From Nitrospirota bacterium (GTDB lineage Bacteria; Nitrospirota; Thermodesulfovibrionia; Thermodesulfovibrionales; UBA6898), in the NCBI GenBank assembly GCA_016235245.1, contig JACRLO010000004.1:102672-166671 (forward strand): a stretch of 64,000 nucleotides of DNA, written 5' to 3'. Under the pieces are notes generated by a model. That model saw only the letters and a list, made by a program, of their open reading frames with translations, had not been told where the DNA came from and did no database searches. Made by a program: the position numbers and the translations under genes. This document shows, one piece after another, positions 46,038 to 54,905 of this stretch. The first letter of the stretch is position 1, and each line of letters opens with the position of its first letter.

Positions 46038-46967
46038 CTACCGGCCTTTCCATTTCCTTTTCCTGAGTTTTCCTTCGAGGTCGTCTATGAACTGTCGTGC
46101 CGTCCGTCCCGAGAAACTGCCGTGGGAGATGGACCACTGCATTGCCAGTCTCCGTAGTTCGTCGCGGTCAACGCTGAACTTTCTGATCCGGGCATAGTTT
46201 TTTATAATGTCAAAATAGATATCGAAATCAAAATACTGAAAGCCTAAACGGAGGCCGAAACGGTCAGATAGGGAGATTTTTTCCTCAACTGCCTCCTCAG
46301 GATGCAGTTCTCCCTTCGGATCACGCTGGTTCTCTCCAATCGTTTCCGGCATGAGATGGCGGCGGTTTGAGGTTGCATAGATGAGCATGTTTTGAGGCCT
46401 TGTCTCGATACCACCTTCAAGTACGGTCTTGATATGCCGATAGGACTTTTCGTCCTTATCAAAGGTCAGGTCATCACAGAAGACAATAAAATATTCTTTT
46501 CGTTTCCGAACAATATCAGCAATATCGAGGATATGGGCAAGGCTGTCTCTCGGCATCTCGATCATCCTGAGGCCTCTGCTTTCATATGCATTGAGGAGCG
46601 CCTTGACGATCGACGATTTTCCGGTTCCGCGCGGCCCATACAAAAGCGCGTTATTGCAGGGCAGTCCTTCGAGGAACTGTTCGGTATTTCCTCTGAGTTC
46701 ATCGATAAGTTCCCCGATACCGATGATCTCGTCAAAGGTAACGGGATCCGGCTCAGAAATGCCTTTAAAGACAAACTGGTCATTCTGCGATGAGCACTTA
46801 AATGCAATAAACTTTTCCATGACCGTTGCGTCAAAAGAGGGGGAAAGAGAATCGGCAATGCGTTGAAGGCTTTTGTTCAGAAGAGCGAGCTGCTTTAGCA
46901 TTTCATCCATGTAACAGTTTAATACAGGACATTTGGCCAGGGCAAGATGGGCAGCTAAGCTCTGCAT
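46038..46967 (-). CDS. AAA+ ATPase, DUF815 family
   Basis: A 309-residue protein starting at ATG 46967 (TAGGA upstream; ATG 46907 is an alternative). Walker A is LLYGPRGTGKSSIVK (about residue 110) and Walker B is FIVFCDDLTFD. The DUF815 family has an arginine finger region and a C-terminal helical lid. Its role is unknown; homologues are widespread single genes. No operon partner is obvious. Confidence 0.85.
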   Translation of the reverse strand: MQSLAAHLALAKCPVLNCYMDEMLKQLALLNKSLQRIADSLSPSFDATVMEKFIAFKCSSQNDQFVFKGISEPDPVTFDEIIGIGELIDELRGNTEQFLEGLPCNNALLYGPRGTGKSSIVKALLNAYESRGLRMIEMPRDSLAHILDIADIVRKRKEYFIVFCDDLTFDKDEKSYRHIKTVLEGGIETRPQNMLIYATSNRRHLMPETIGENQRDPKGELHPEEAVEEKISLSDRFGLRLGFQYFDFDIYFDIIKNYARIRKFSVDRDELRRLAMQWSISHGSFSGRTARQFIDDLEGKLRKRKWKGR

Positions 46968-47132
46968 GCAGTCCTACGCACGGCAACTATATATTGCCGG
47001 AGTCAGGAGGGGCGCAACGGTGACTCCAACACGTATAAGCGTATCCTTTCTGTCAGTTTTTAGAGGTTTATTCAGCCATAACTTAATTAATTCTCAGATC
47101 TGCCGATAAGTACACTTAAGAAGGCATGTATC

Positions 47133-47816
47133 ATGAAGATTCCACTCAGACAATTCCTTTTGTTCAAGCGCATTATGCTGTTAGCAGTCCCTGTGCTTAT
47201 ACTCCTGACAGCTGCCCTCTATTTTCTTCTTCCCCTCCGGTCCTCTGTAACCGCTAAACATAAGGTCGAGCCTCAGAATAAGACGGCCTCCAATATCATA
47301 CCGCAGGAAAAACCGGCGCCACCTCTTGCAAAAGTCCGGGTAATCAAGCCTGTCCGCGTGGCTGATGAGCCCTTCAAAGGGTACTATCCGATCCCGGAGG
47401 CCGACAGGGCAGGAGATGAAGACCAGGACAGGAGCGTTTCCCTGAACAATGAAAAGAGAAATGATGAAGCTCCCTGTGAGGAACTTTCATTACCTGCAGG
47501 CGGAGGAGGGAAGGCGATTAAGGAGCCTCCGGAGTCTGATAAGAAAGCGGCTGCAATGAAGAGTAAGAGCGCTGACCATGGCGATCAGTCAGGCAAAAGG
47601 CAGTCAGTACACGAGCCGGCAGGACCTCCCGATAGCAAGAGCGCCGAAGAGGCAGAAGTTCTTAAGTCGCTTGATAACAGGGCAATAGAGGCCGGAATAC
47701 CTGAGGCAGCACGAAAAAAGTTACTGCAGTCGTATAAGGACCTCAGCAAGGTATTACCAAAAGACGAGGCTCAGAAGATGATCTTATGGAAGATCGCACA
47801 TGAATATACCCAGTGA
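47133..47816 (+). CDS. Membrane-anchored protein of unknown function
   Basis: A 227-residue protein with one N-terminal membrane helix (about 14-33) and a long low-complexity, charged extracytoplasmic stretch rich in Lys, Glu and Pro. The C-terminal segment (about 175-225) may be helical (AGIPEAARKKLLQSYKDLSK). AAGAAGG precedes ATG 47133. No family is recognised. Confidence 0.55.
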   Translation: MKIPLRQFLLFKRIMLLAVPVLILLTAALYFLLPLRSSVTAKHKVEPQNKTASNIIPQEKPAPPLAKVRVIKPVRVADEPFKGYYPIPEADRAGDEDQDRSVSLNNEKRNDEAPCEELSLPAGGGGKAIKEPPESDKKAAAMKSKSADHGDQSGKRQSVHEPAGPPDSKSAEEAEVLKSLDNRAIEAGIPEAARKKLLQSYKDLSKVLPKDEAQKMILWKIAHEYTQ

Positions 47817-47843
47817 AGGCGCAGTATGGCCGACGGACTAATC

Positions 47844-48707
47844 TCAGGACCCGGCTATTACAATTTTTTCCCCTGTTGTTGTTAAGAAACCGTCTCTCAC
47901 CAGACCGTCCAGTATCTGGTCGAAGGCCTCAGGGACATTGCCGAGCTTTTTTTTCAGCGCCTCCCTGGTCATACCTTGGCTATGGAGCAGGGACTTCAGG
48001 ATCATGCCGCGAACCTGGCGCTTTGAGCCCTCGAACGTTGACTGTTTTACATAGTGGGCGCTCCTGCGGTTCGGGTTCGCCACCTCGTTCTTCAATTTCA
48101 CTCCATAGTCCATCAGTGCATAATACCACTCCCTCGGGTTTGTCCTGTCCAGGGTTTTTTCGAGAAACGGCATGATCTCCTCGTCCCTGATGTCCTCACC
48201 GTCTGCAAAGAAGAAATGGATATACACCCGCCTGATATTGGTTTCGATGAAAAGAGTCGGTCTGTTTGTTACGAATGTATGAATGGCTGCTGAGGAATAC
48301 CTGCCAATGCCCGGCAGCTTGATCAGTTCCTCAGGATCACACGGAAGGTTACCCTTATAATCCTGCATAACGATCTCTGCCAGTTTTTTCAGGGCGATCG
48401 CCCGCCTGTTGTATCCCATGCCTTGCCAGATCTTCAGGACCTCAGAAAGCCTGGCCTGTGCCAGTGTTGAGAAATCAGGGAAGGCCCTTACGAACTCCTG
48501 ATATTTGATGAGTACACGTGCTACCTGCGTCTGCTGGAGCATGACTTCTGATATTAGTATGCGATAGGGGTTCTTTGTCCTGCGCCAGGGCATGGGGCGC
48601 TGATGTTCATGGTAATGCTTATAAATAAGCTTTCGGAAGCTTCTGATTGTCTGTGCGGTCAATCCCCTTGTCCGTATGCCTTCAATACATCTCTTTTCAT
48701 CTGACAT
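47844..48707 (-). CDS. mutY: MutY-type adenine DNA glycosylase without Fe-S cluster
   Basis: A 287-residue HhH-GPD protein. The catalytic Glu lies in ISEVMLQQTQV, and the helix-hairpin-helix is LPGIGRYSSAAIHTF. The usual second catalytic Asp position reads FIETNIRRV, and the Cys cluster after YALMDYGVKLK is absent, replaced by NPNRRSAHYVKQSTFEGSKR. This is a distinct clusterless subfamily also seen in archaea and anaerobes. The C-terminal Nudix-like domain of classical MutY is missing too. A Nudix hydrolase gene is divergently placed 16 bases away. Confidence 0.85.
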   Translation of the reverse strand: MSDEKRCIEGIRTRGLTAQTIRSFRKLIYKHYHEHQRPMPWRRTKNPYRILISEVMLQQTQVARVLIKYQEFVRAFPDFSTLAQARLSEVLKIWQGMGYNRRAIALKKLAEIVMQDYKGNLPCDPEELIKLPGIGRYSSAAIHTFVTNRPTLFIETNIRRVYIHFFFADGEDIRDEEIMPFLEKTLDRTNPREWYYALMDYGVKLKNEVANPNRRSAHYVKQSTFEGSKRQVRGMILKSLLHSQGMTREALKKKLGNVPEAFDQILDGLVRDGFLTTTGEKIVIAGS

Positions 48708-48723
48708 GATTTACAATAAAGCG

Positions 48724-49134
48724 ATGAAAATGAAAAAGCAAACACCGGTAAAGGTTGTTGCTGCTGTAATCGAAGAGGACGGAAAGGTGCTGATCGCGAA
48801 ACGGCGGAAGGGTGATATGCTCGCCGGCAAATGGGAGTTTCCGGGAGGCAAGATCGATCCGGGCGAGACCGCAGAAGAGGCACTGAAAAGAGAGCTCCAT
48901 GAGGAACTGGGCATCGAAGCCGAGGTCTCGGACTTTATCTGCTCAAGCCGCTACGACTATGAACATCTGTCTGTCGAACTGCTTGCGTACCGTGTGAAGT
49001 ATATCTCGGGAGATATTACTCCGCATGTGCATGATGAGGTAAAATGGGTCCTTCCTGATGACCTTTGTACCTACGATTTTCCTGCAGCGAATGTCGAGAT
49101 CGTCAGGCGTCTTTCCTCCTGCCATGATCTATGA
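48724..49134 (+). CDS. MutT-type Nudix hydrolase (8-oxo-dGTPase-like)
   Basis: ATG 48724 gives a 136-residue MutT-like protein; ATG 48730 is possible. The Nudix box GGKIDPGETAEEALKRELHEELG fits G-x5-E-x7-REUXEEXGU. The length and the WEFPGGKIDPGE context match MutT/MutX-type nucleotide sanitising enzymes. It is divergent from mutY with only 16 bases between starts, so their promoters lie in each other's coding sequence. A dyad (TCTATGAT-tttg-ATCATAGA, 49128-49147) overlaps its stop. Confidence 0.85.
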   Translation: MKMKKQTPVKVVAAVIEEDGKVLIAKRRKGDMLAGKWEFPGGKIDPGETAEEALKRELHEELGIEAEVSDFICSSRYDYEHLSVELLAYRVKYISGDITPHVHDEVKWVLPDDLCTYDFPAANVEIVRRLSSCHDL

Positions 49135-49147
49135 TTTTGATCATAGA
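49128..49147. promoter_or_regulatory. Perfect dyad at the end of the Nudix gene
   Basis: TCTATGAT-tttg-ATCATAGA is an 8-bp perfect inverted repeat across the stop codon. It lacks a T-run, so it is more likely an operator or weak mRNA end for the cytochrome gene at 49179. Confidence 0.35.
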
Positions 49148-49178
49148 CGCCTAAACGCAGAATCTTCAGAATAATAGC

Positions 49179-49418
49179 ATGAAGATACTTACAGCATTGA
49201 TCCTGACCGCCTCCCTATTTTTCTGCATGGTCTCCCTGCCTGAGGCAGCCTGCAACGAGTGCCACAGCAAGAACCTGAAGATGCGGAAGATGCACGAGGC
49301 GCTTGGCTACAAAGATTGCTTTAAATGTCATGGGTTTGGCCAGGTGAAGAAGGCCCCGGAAGAGCGAGCAGCCCAGATGATCTCAGATTCGCTCTGTATC
49401 GACTGCCACAAGAAGTAG
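49179..49418 (+). CDS. Small triheme c-type cytochrome
   Basis: A 79-residue periplasmic protein with a signal peptide (MKILTALILTASLFFCMV) and three CXXCH motifs: CNECH, CFKCH and CIDCH. It resembles small class III-like or split-Soret-type electron carriers only in haem number. It is a client of ResB-CcsA. Its 3' end abuts the convergent radical SAM gene with no gap. Confidence 0.85.
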   Translation: MKILTALILTASLFFCMVSLPEAACNECHSKNLKMRKMHEALGYKDCFKCHGFGQVKKAPEERAAQMISDSLCIDCHKK

Positions 49419-50738
49419 TTACCTCTTTGAGAGCCCTTCCCAGAGTGAACCCTTGATGCCGTGCTCCCTGAGCTTCTTCTGAAGACGCGGATGAAAATTG
49501 ATCTCGTACCCCGGCATGATCCAGTTCTTTTTCTTTGAGACTGCCTCAGCCACCGCATCGTAGTCGGTCAATTTTCTCGAGTGATAGAAGACAGGCTCAA
49601 GTCCTATTCCAGAGATGCCGAGTTCCTTGCCTGCATATTCAGCCAGAATTGTTCCGGGGAATATCCTGATCCCTGCCATGATAACCGCAGCATCCGGCCC
49701 GATCTCCTCAAGCCGCGCAAGGGTCATATTGACCGTTTCATCAGTGTCCCCCGGAGATCCGGCAAAGATGAAATGGCAGAATTTCAGGCCGCTCTTTTTA
49801 CATATCTCCGATGCCTCCCTGACCTTGCTGAAGGTGAAACTTTTGCCCATGTTTCCGAGCATCTCATCAACAAGGGAGTCGGTGCCGAACTCAACTGCGG
49901 TGCAGCCTGCCCTGACCATGGCATCAGCGAGCTCTTCTGTCATGTGCGCAGGATTTGCATAACACGACCACTGAATACTGAGGCCGCGTCTGATGATCTC
50001 GTCGCAGACCGCTTTTGCATGAGAAACAGGGTAGTTGAATATGCTGTCAACGATGAAGAAATGTCTTGCTGCTGTTGCCGCAATAAGCTGCTCTATCTCA
50101 TCGGCAACAGACTGTGGGCTGCGCATCCTGACCGTGCTGCCTTCTACCTGCGGATAGGTGCAGTAGATGCATTTGAAGGGACAGCCCCTTTTAGTCTGGA
50201 TATTGAGCATGCCTCCAAGGCGGTAGTAGGAACTGCTGTCGAAGAGTTCCCGGTCAGGCATCACCTGATCAAGATCTGTGAGGCGCTTTGGCGACTTAAT
50301 GATCATATTCCCTTCATCGCCGAGTTTATTCAGCAATTCCGGGAATGCCTTCTCCCCTTCGCCGACGATCCCGAAGTCTGCCCCCAACGCTTGCATGAAC
50401 GCCTCAGGCATAATCGTAAAGCCTGAACCGCCCAATACGATGGGAGCCTGTGAATACGCTCTGAGAGAGTCAATCGTGGTATTATATTCCTGCAGATACG
50501 AGTGCTGCTTCGGGTAACAGACGTCGTCTATATTTCTAAGCGACATGCCGATCACATCAGGCTGAAAGTCGCAGAGCGCTTTATGAATATCATTGTCCAT
50601 ATCCCCGGAAAAACAGAGGTCGATTATCCTGACGCTGTGTTTATGCCTTTTGAGGGCAGATGCAATGTAGGAGAGACCGAGAGGGAATACCGGGTCAGGC
50701 AGATGCTCACGGTTCGGTGAGACGAGAAGGACTTTCAT
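49419..50738 (-). CDS. B12-binding radical SAM enzyme (lipid-biosynthesis type), downstream copy
   Basis: A 439-residue protein: N-terminal cobalamin-binding domain (about 1-140, opening MKVLLVSPNREHLPDPVFPLG), then radical SAM core with CPFKCIYC (CxxxCxxC) at about 186-193. It lacks the DxHxxG motif, as do many B12-binding radical SAM enzymes. The start overlaps the stop of the upstream radical SAM gene by one base. Such enzymes perform methylations or C-C bond rearrangements. The operon with ketosynthases suggests lipid tailoring. Confidence 0.85.
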   Translation of the reverse strand: MKVLLVSPNREHLPDPVFPLGLSYIASALKRHKHSVRIIDLCFSGDMDNDIHKALCDFQPDVIGMSLRNIDDVCYPKQHSYLQEYNTTIDSLRAYSQAPIVLGGSGFTIMPEAFMQALGADFGIVGEGEKAFPELLNKLGDEGNMIIKSPKRLTDLDQVMPDRELFDSSSYYRLGGMLNIQTKRGCPFKCIYCTYPQVEGSTVRMRSPQSVADEIEQLIAATAARHFFIVDSIFNYPVSHAKAVCDEIIRRGLSIQWSCYANPAHMTEELADAMVRAGCTAVEFGTDSLVDEMLGNMGKSFTFSKVREASEICKKSGLKFCHFIFAGSPGDTDETVNMTLARLEEIGPDAAVIMAGIRIFPGTILAEYAGKELGISGIGLEPVFYHSRKLTDYDAVAEAVSKKKNWIMPGYEINFHPRLQKKLREHGIKGSLWEGLSKR

Positions 50739-52078
50739 TACAGGCCCCTGAATATCCTGAGTATCGAGCTGAGCTTGATTCCTTTGCCGCGGAAACCGCT
50801 CATGATTCCGGCCGCAATCTTGCGGGGTGAAAGATAAAATGACAGATAGGCCTTTTTGAGCAAAGCCTCAAGTTCCTTCTGTCCGAGATGGTCGGTGCGC
50901 ACTACGGAATGCAGACAGTCATAAAGGTCCCAATCATAGGTAATGATCCGCTCCTTTACTTCGTCAAAGAGCTTTGTGCCGGGATACGGTGTGAGGATCG
51001 TGAACTGCACAGCCTGGGGATCGATCTCTCTTGCGTACCGGACGGTATCCATCACCATTTCCCGCGTCTCGTCAATATTGCCGATGATAAAGCTCGCATG
51101 GACGGAGATGTTATACTTTCTCAGGAGTTCTGTTACCTCCCCTGCCATCGTGTCAGTAATGTTTTTATGGTACTGGTCGAGCGTGCCCTGGTTTTGTGAC
51201 TCAAAGCCAATGAAAATATACTTGCATCCTGCCTCAGCCATCCTTGCAATCATCGCCTCGTTGTTCAGGAGCGTGTCAGCGCGGGAAAAGCACCACCAGT
51301 AGATGTCGATTTTTCTGCGCATGATCTCATCACAGATTGCGATGACTCTATTGGGGTCAAGGGTAAAGTTGTCGTCAAGGAACGCTATGCCGTTGAAGTC
51401 ATGGTTCGCAACAACGTCTTCTATCTCATCGACGATCTTCAGAGGGCTCCTCGATCGCCACTTCCTGCCGCTAAACTCCGTAGAGCAGCAAAAGGAGCAG
51501 CCAAAGGGGCAGCCCCTGCTGGTGAGGATCGATGTCATTTTCCGCTTGCCCATTTCGAGGTGGCGGTACGCACCCATGTTCAACAGATCACGGGCCGGGA
51601 CAAGATCGTCGATATTGTCAATGAACCCCCTGCTTGGAGTCCTCTGAATATTACCATCCCTCAGATAGCTGATGCCCCGGACGGAATAGACCTGTTCGGT
51701 TCCGACTGTGTTTGCCAGTTCGAGCATGGTCTGTTCGCCTTCTTCACGCACAACAAAATCACAAAACCCTGTTCTGAGCGTATCCTCATCCCGGTAACTG
51801 ACATGGGGGCCTCCCATTACTACCGTACAGCCAGCATTTTTTGCATCTTTGGCCAGCATCAGGCCGCTTTTATATCTGCTTGTATCTGCAGAAATGCCGA
51901 CAATGTCAAAGGCAGTATAATCGACACTTTCGTCAGTGACATTGAAGTCGGCGATCTTCACCTCATGCCCGCTGTCCCTGAGTAAGGACGCAATATAGGC
52001 GATACCCAGGGGCGGAAGAATGAACCCGACCTTGCGGTACGTATCTTCCCTGAAGGGATACGCGAGGAGGACTTTCAC
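50738..52078 (-). CDS. B12-binding radical SAM enzyme, upstream copy
   Basis: A 446-residue paralogue of the 49419 protein. The cobalamin domain (1-135) is followed by the cluster motif CPFGCSFCC (about 192-200). It overlaps DUF2062 gene upstream (52075) by 4 bases. Two successive enzymes of this kind suggest sequential modifications of one acyl or terpenoid scaffold. Confidence 0.85.
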   Translation of the reverse strand: MKVLLAYPFREDTYRKVGFILPPLGIAYIASLLRDSGHEVKIADFNVTDESVDYTAFDIVGISADTSRYKSGLMLAKDAKNAGCTVVMGGPHVSYRDEDTLRTGFCDFVVREEGEQTMLELANTVGTEQVYSVRGISYLRDGNIQRTPSRGFIDNIDDLVPARDLLNMGAYRHLEMGKRKMTSILTSRGCPFGCSFCCSTEFSGRKWRSRSPLKIVDEIEDVVANHDFNGIAFLDDNFTLDPNRVIAICDEIMRRKIDIYWWCFSRADTLLNNEAMIARMAEAGCKYIFIGFESQNQGTLDQYHKNITDTMAGEVTELLRKYNISVHASFIIGNIDETREMVMDTVRYAREIDPQAVQFTILTPYPGTKLFDEVKERIITYDWDLYDCLHSVVRTDHLGQKELEALLKKAYLSFYLSPRKIAAGIMSGFRGKGIKLSSILRIFRGL

Positions 52079-52488
52079 GTCCTGAATTTCCTGGCGATCT
52101 TGAGCGTAAGAAAATATGATACGGAACTGACCGCGAGACCGAGCACAATGCCCCCGATCACGGTCGGTATAACATAGGTCCTCAGTATTGCCAGATCGGT
52201 CGTGAACTGTATCTTCAACAGTGCGCCGCTCAGCATCAGACTGCCGATCTGGGCACTGATAAAGAGGATAAAGGGAAACGATATTGGGTTTGATATCTGG
52301 GTGCCGAGAAAGACGATCATGATGTTCAGCCGCAGAAGGTGTGCAAGGCCGATCGCCACCACCGTATGGAGTCCCACAAGGGGCAGGATGCCGACAAAAT
52401 TTCCAAGCGCAATGGCAAAGGCGATCCTGGATGGCGAGAGCCCCTTTTTCATGAAGCGCGTAATCGTCTCTTTATATTTTTTAAGCAT
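52075..52488 (-). CDS. DUF2062 membrane protein
   Basis: A 137-residue protein with DUF2062 features: ALGNFVGILPLVGLHTVVAI and LGTQISNPISFPFILF, then two further membrane helices. It is often associated with glycosyltransferase or lipid loci; biochemical function unknown. It overlaps the radical SAM gene by 4 bases. Confidence 0.82.
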   Translation of the reverse strand: MLKKYKETITRFMKKGLSPSRIAFAIALGNFVGILPLVGLHTVVAIGLAHLLRLNIMIVFLGTQISNPISFPFILFISAQIGSLMLSGALLKIQFTTDLAILRTYVIPTVIGGIVLGLAVSSVSYFLTLKIARKFRT

Positions 52489-52512
52489 CAGTGTGACAAC
52501 TCCTGCCGGGCC

Positions 52513-53700
52513 TCATGTCTCTTTCTTCAGAACCATCGAAGCAGCAGTTCCGCCTGTGGAAAATGTGGTGATGAGCGCAGAATCCGCATGGACTGTTCTT
52601 GCCTTGCCGATCACCAGGTCAATCCCGCATCCGTCAAGCGGGTTTTTCAGTCCGGCTATCGCCGGTACGATTGCACTTTTGAGACAGAGCGCAGTTGAGG
52701 CAATCCGCAAAATACCGTCTGCCGGGAAATAGCCGTTATATGACCGTAAGGCAGTCACCGGGACGGTATGATCGAAGAGATCAGCTATCGATGCCGCTTC
52801 GAGATGATCAAGGTCAGGCGTCGAATTTGCGCATGCCGAAATAAATCCCGGTGTCCGGAGGCCTGAGTTTTTCAGAGCAGTCTGAATCGCTTTTTTCATC
52901 GACTCGCGGGTTTTGTCATACGAACTGATCAGTGTCGGATACGACGTTATCTCTGCTGCGGCAATAGTGCAGTAGATTCCTGCACCTCTTCTGGCGGCAT
53001 CCTCTTTCCGCTCAAGGATAATTGTTGCTGCGCCTTCGCCAAGTACAAAGCCGCTTCTCTTGCGGTCAAAAGGCGTCATTTTGTTTGACAGTACATTGAA
53101 GCCTGAATAGCCGACAAGTTCAACTTCGCTCAGCTCGTCTGCGCCCGAGACGATTACCATATCTGTCAACCCGTCATGCAAGAGCCCGCAGGCATAAGAG
53201 ACTGCAAGCTCAGAGGATATGTCAGCATGGCTGAAGGTAATGTTCTGCCCGCGCGTGCCAAAATGCATCGAGATATGTGCTGCCGCGATATTCTGCACGG
53301 TCTCCGGAAAAAGGATAGGGTTTGTTCCCTCAGGCCCTTCCCTGAGAAGCCCTTCATAGAACTTGTCAGTACTGCCGGTGCTTGCAAGCCCTGTTCCAAA
53401 GGCAATAGCGACGTCGTAACAATTGTGGTCACGGATCCCGACGCCTGCATCATTCATTGCCTCGATCGCAGAGGCAAGACCGAACTGGGAGAAGCGTGAC
53501 ATGCGGCGGGCCTTCATGACAGGGATATAATCCTTTGCCCTGAAGTCTTGTACTTCCCCTACGGTCGTAATCCCTGCATAAGGGAGTCCCAAATTGGTCG
53601 ATTCTGCGACGCCTGTTGTCGTATCCATGAAGGACCTGATCAGGTTCTCTCTGCCGATACCGGCAGGGCATATGATGCCGATGCCCGTGATTGCGATCAT
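52513..53700 (-). CDS. Ketosynthase homologue lacking the catalytic triad (chain-length-factor-like)
   Basis: A 395-residue thiolase-fold protein. Where active ketosynthases have TAC-S-S, this one reads SHADISSELAV (Cys replaced). ISACANSTPDLDH takes the place of HGTGTP, and YNGYFPADG the place of GHxxGAAG. Loss of all three catalytic residues fits a chain-length factor (KS-beta) partner rather than an independent enzyme. It overlaps the active ketosynthase gene (ATGA at 53697-53700), as in KS-CLF pairs of type II PKS and aryl polyene systems. Confidence 0.82.
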   Translation of the reverse strand: MIAITGIGIICPAGIGRENLIRSFMDTTTGVAESTNLGLPYAGITTVGEVQDFRAKDYIPVMKARRMSRFSQFGLASAIEAMNDAGVGIRDHNCYDVAIAFGTGLASTGSTDKFYEGLLREGPEGTNPILFPETVQNIAAAHISMHFGTRGQNITFSHADISSELAVSYACGLLHDGLTDMVIVSGADELSEVELVGYSGFNVLSNKMTPFDRKRSGFVLGEGAATIILERKEDAARRGAGIYCTIAAAEITSYPTLISSYDKTRESMKKAIQTALKNSGLRTPGFISACANSTPDLDHLEAASIADLFDHTVPVTALRSYNGYFPADGILRIASTALCLKSAIVPAIAGLKNPLDGCGIDLVIGKARTVHADSALITTFSTGGTAASMVLKKET

Positions 53701-54905
53701 GTCGGCCTCTTCAGGATAAGGGCTGTGTTGTTGCCGCCGAATGCCACCGAGGTAGAGAGCACTACCGAGACATCGTTCTTTTCCCGCGGTTCAGGGACAT
53801 AGTCAAGATCGCATTCAGGGTCAGGGTTCTGGTAATGCACGGTCGGTGGGATTATGCCCCGGACAAAGGGCAGTATCGCTGCTGCCGCCTCCTTTGCGCC
53901 AGCTGCACCGAGGCAGTGCCCTATCATCGATTTTGTCGAGCTGACAGGAATTATGCTGGCATGCTCCCGGAAGGCAAGTTTGATGGCGTTCGTCTCTGCA
54001 AGATCGTTTGCCGGCGTGCCTGTACCGTGGGCATTGATATAGCCTATCGCCGAAGCTTCAACGCCGGACGACCTGAATGCCAGACGGATTGCATGGGCAA
54101 TGCCCGTTCCGTCAGGCGAGGGGGCAGTCACATGATAGGCATCGCAGGAGAGGCCGTACCCCGCTATCTCTGCATAGGCCTTTTTGCCTCTTTTTGCTGC
54201 ATGCTCTGCTGTTTCGACGATATATATAGCGGCGCCTTCGCCGAGTGATATGCCTTTCCGTTCCCTGTCAAAGGGCCTGCAGGCCACTTCGTCAACCGCA
54301 CGCAGAGAGTTGAATCCTGCAAAGGTCGTCTCCGCCAGGGACTCGCTTCCTCCGGTGATCACAAAGTCTGCGATTCCCTTTCTGACAATCTCGCCCGCAA
54401 TGCCGATTGCCGTGCTGCTTGACGAACAGGCAGTTGAGATCGTGGAGCGGAAGCCGCAGGCGCCGGTGAGAAGACCGATATAGTCGGTAAAAGAAGAAGC
54501 AGTGAAGTATTCGAGCAGGCTGGATTTAGGCTTCCTGCCATGGTAGATCCTTCTCCGGAACTCTTCGCCCTGCAGCAGTCCCCCTGAACCGCTTCCGATC
54601 ACAACAGCAAGCCGGGCTCTGTCCATGGTCTGAAGATCAAGGCCCGAATCCTGAACTGCTTCTCTTAATGCGACCGTGCCGAGCATATTACAGCGCGAAA
54701 GCCTTCGGGACTCCTTGCGGTCAAAGTGGTCGTCAGGGATAAAGCCCTTAACCTGGGCGCCAAGCTTGCCCCTGAAGCCCGAGGTGTCAAAGAGCGTTAT
54801 CTCGCCAATACCGCATCTGCCGACGCTTAAGGCATCCCAGTATGCTTCTCTGCCGATGGCGATAGAGGAAACAATTCCTATGCCGGTGATGACCGGGGTC
54901 CTCAC
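53697..54905 (-). CDS. Beta-ketoacyl synthase (active, KS-alpha-like)
   Basis: A 402-residue ketosynthase with an intact triad: STACSSSSTAIGIA (Cys), NAHGTGTPANDLAE (His) and IGHCLGAAGA (His). It precedes the chain-length-factor-like gene and follows LolA-like gene by overlap. Together with the downstream radical SAM enzymes this is a candidate type II polyketide or long-chain lipid synthase. No acyl carrier protein gene is visible in the operon. Confidence 0.86.
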   Translation of the reverse strand: MRTPVITGIGIVSSIAIGREAYWDALSVGRCGIGEITLFDTSGFRGKLGAQVKGFIPDDHFDRKESRRLSRCNMLGTVALREAVQDSGLDLQTMDRARLAVVIGSGSGGLLQGEEFRRRIYHGRKPKSSLLEYFTASSFTDYIGLLTGACGFRSTISTACSSSSTAIGIAGEIVRKGIADFVITGGSESLAETTFAGFNSLRAVDEVACRPFDRERKGISLGEGAAIYIVETAEHAAKRGKKAYAEIAGYGLSCDAYHVTAPSPDGTGIAHAIRLAFRSSGVEASAIGYINAHGTGTPANDLAETNAIKLAFREHASIIPVSSTKSMIGHCLGAAGAKEAAAAILPFVRGIIPPTVHYQNPDPECDLDYVPEPREKNDVSVVLSTSVAFGGNNTALILKRPT

